This document shows, piece after piece, positions 15,816-16,289 of a DNA stretch of 16,289 nt. The notes under the pieces are model-generated. The model was not told the origin of the DNA and ran no database searches. It worked only from the letters and a program-made list of their open reading frames with translations. Origin of the DNA: Cylindrodendrum hubeiense. Its lineage: Eukaryota > Ascomycota > Sordariomycetes > Hypocreales > Nectriaceae. The stretch spans positions 1 through 16,289 of the forward strand of contig JAANBB010000673.1 in assembly GCA_014621425.1 (NCBI GenBank), written 5' to 3'. Position numbers and translations under genes: made by a program. Every line of letters starts with the position of its first letter. Position 1 is the stretch's first letter.

Positions 15816-16289
15816 TTACGGCCTAATACTGTCTGGGGCCTTACTGTACACATACTCAGTAGTAGAAATCTGGTAGAAAATCTCAGCGATGGATTTCAGT
15901 ATGTAAACTGGGGTCTGTGTAAACACCGAGATATCATTGGACAGAGCCCCGTTCTGCAAAGCGGGACATACTCGTGAATGACTGTAACAGGGTCCACGGC
16001 TGTAGATGATGGCTTGTAGACCTGCTATGTAGATCATGGAGACGGTAGGATTACGTAGCCGATGACAATACGCGTGACAGGTGTCAACTTGGCGCCTCTC
16101 GCTCACAAGAATGGATATACTACTTTCTCGAAGCAGGGAATAAAGATGACAAGCACTATGGGGTTCAAGAAGTAGAGCACGGCATTTGGGATTCCGGTTG
16201 CTTTCATTGATCCGGCTTGTGAGATGAAGTTGTTCTCTGCCTGGCCCCAGCAAAGCCAGGCAATAGTAAAGGTTGAGCTGTAATTATTT
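15816..16289 (-). pseudogene. PTR2/POT-family peptide transporter fragment, broken and truncated
   Basis: Minus-strand remnant of a proton-coupled oligopeptide transporter, a membrane protein of about 12 helices. From the window edge one frame reads FTIAWLCWGQAENNFISQAG and then GIPNAVLYFLNPIVLVIFIP, matching the family's WLCYxQxxNNxxSQAGxM and NP(I/F)xxxxxxP region. It meets TGA at 16105-16103, where relatives have Arg (CGA to TGA fits a RIP-type change), then continues ARGAKLTPVTRIVIGYVIL. Near 16045 the homologous frame shifts to one containing MIYIAGLQAIIYSRGPC (from 16037) and ISVFTQTPVYILKSIAEIF, then STTEYVYSKAPDSIRP, matching the QTPxYxLxAxSEIF and EYxxxKAP motifs. A TAA at 15818-15816 follows, at the start of AT-rich sequence, so the last membrane segments are missing. 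The upstream part lies outside the window. The 145-codon frame at 16253-15816 is correct only in its second half. Clearly not functional as it stands. Confidence 0.85.

Overview
The window is a chromosome end of a filamentous ascomycete (Pezizomycotina-like fungus). It opens with 11 perfect CCCTAA repeats, i.e. a TTAGGG telomere read inward. Short introns with GTANGT donors and CTAAC-like branch sites, a C2H2 plus Zn2Cys6 transcription factor, and long TpA-rich tracts typical of repeat-induced point mutation (RIP) support this. I cannot fix the order or genus.

Layout: (1) 1-66 telomere. (2) 67 to about 8390, a very AT-rich block with no intact gene. Read on the minus strand it still holds protein relics whose stops are what C-to-T change of CAA, CAG and CGA would give. 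One (about 2600-4350) matches the long region upstream of the helicase domain in subtelomeric telomere-linked RecQ helicases. Another (about 5640-6540) looks like a retrotransposon gag. Degraded direct repeats and a minisatellite surround them. (3) 8400-14780, a GC-normal gene island: a 3' exon of a Ser/Ala-rich protein (+), a Bmt6-like 25S rRNA uridine methyltransferase (+), a minus-strand Ser/Thr-rich coding remnant, a two-exon GFA/CENP-V zinc protein (-), and, head-to-head with it, a five-exon C2H2-C2HC-Zn2Cys6 transcription factor (+) carrying one +1 frameshift in a T8 run and an apparently shortened C-terminus. (4) 14780-15815, a second AT-rich block containing a 781-bp element with about 88-bp terminal inverted repeats, each with three CGGGCATGA-like motifs. 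(5) 15816-16289, a decayed PTR2-type peptide transporter (-) that runs off the window.

The genes do not form an obvious pathway. The only suggestive pairing is the divergent GFA gene and transcription factor, which share a 465-bp intergenic region. The picture is a subtelomere in which duplicated DNA has been mutated and genes at the edges of the AT-rich blocks are being truncated or broken. I see no convincing new biological system. The items most worth checking are the T8 frameshift, the inverted-repeat element, the helicase relic, and the altered cofactor motif of the methyltransferase.
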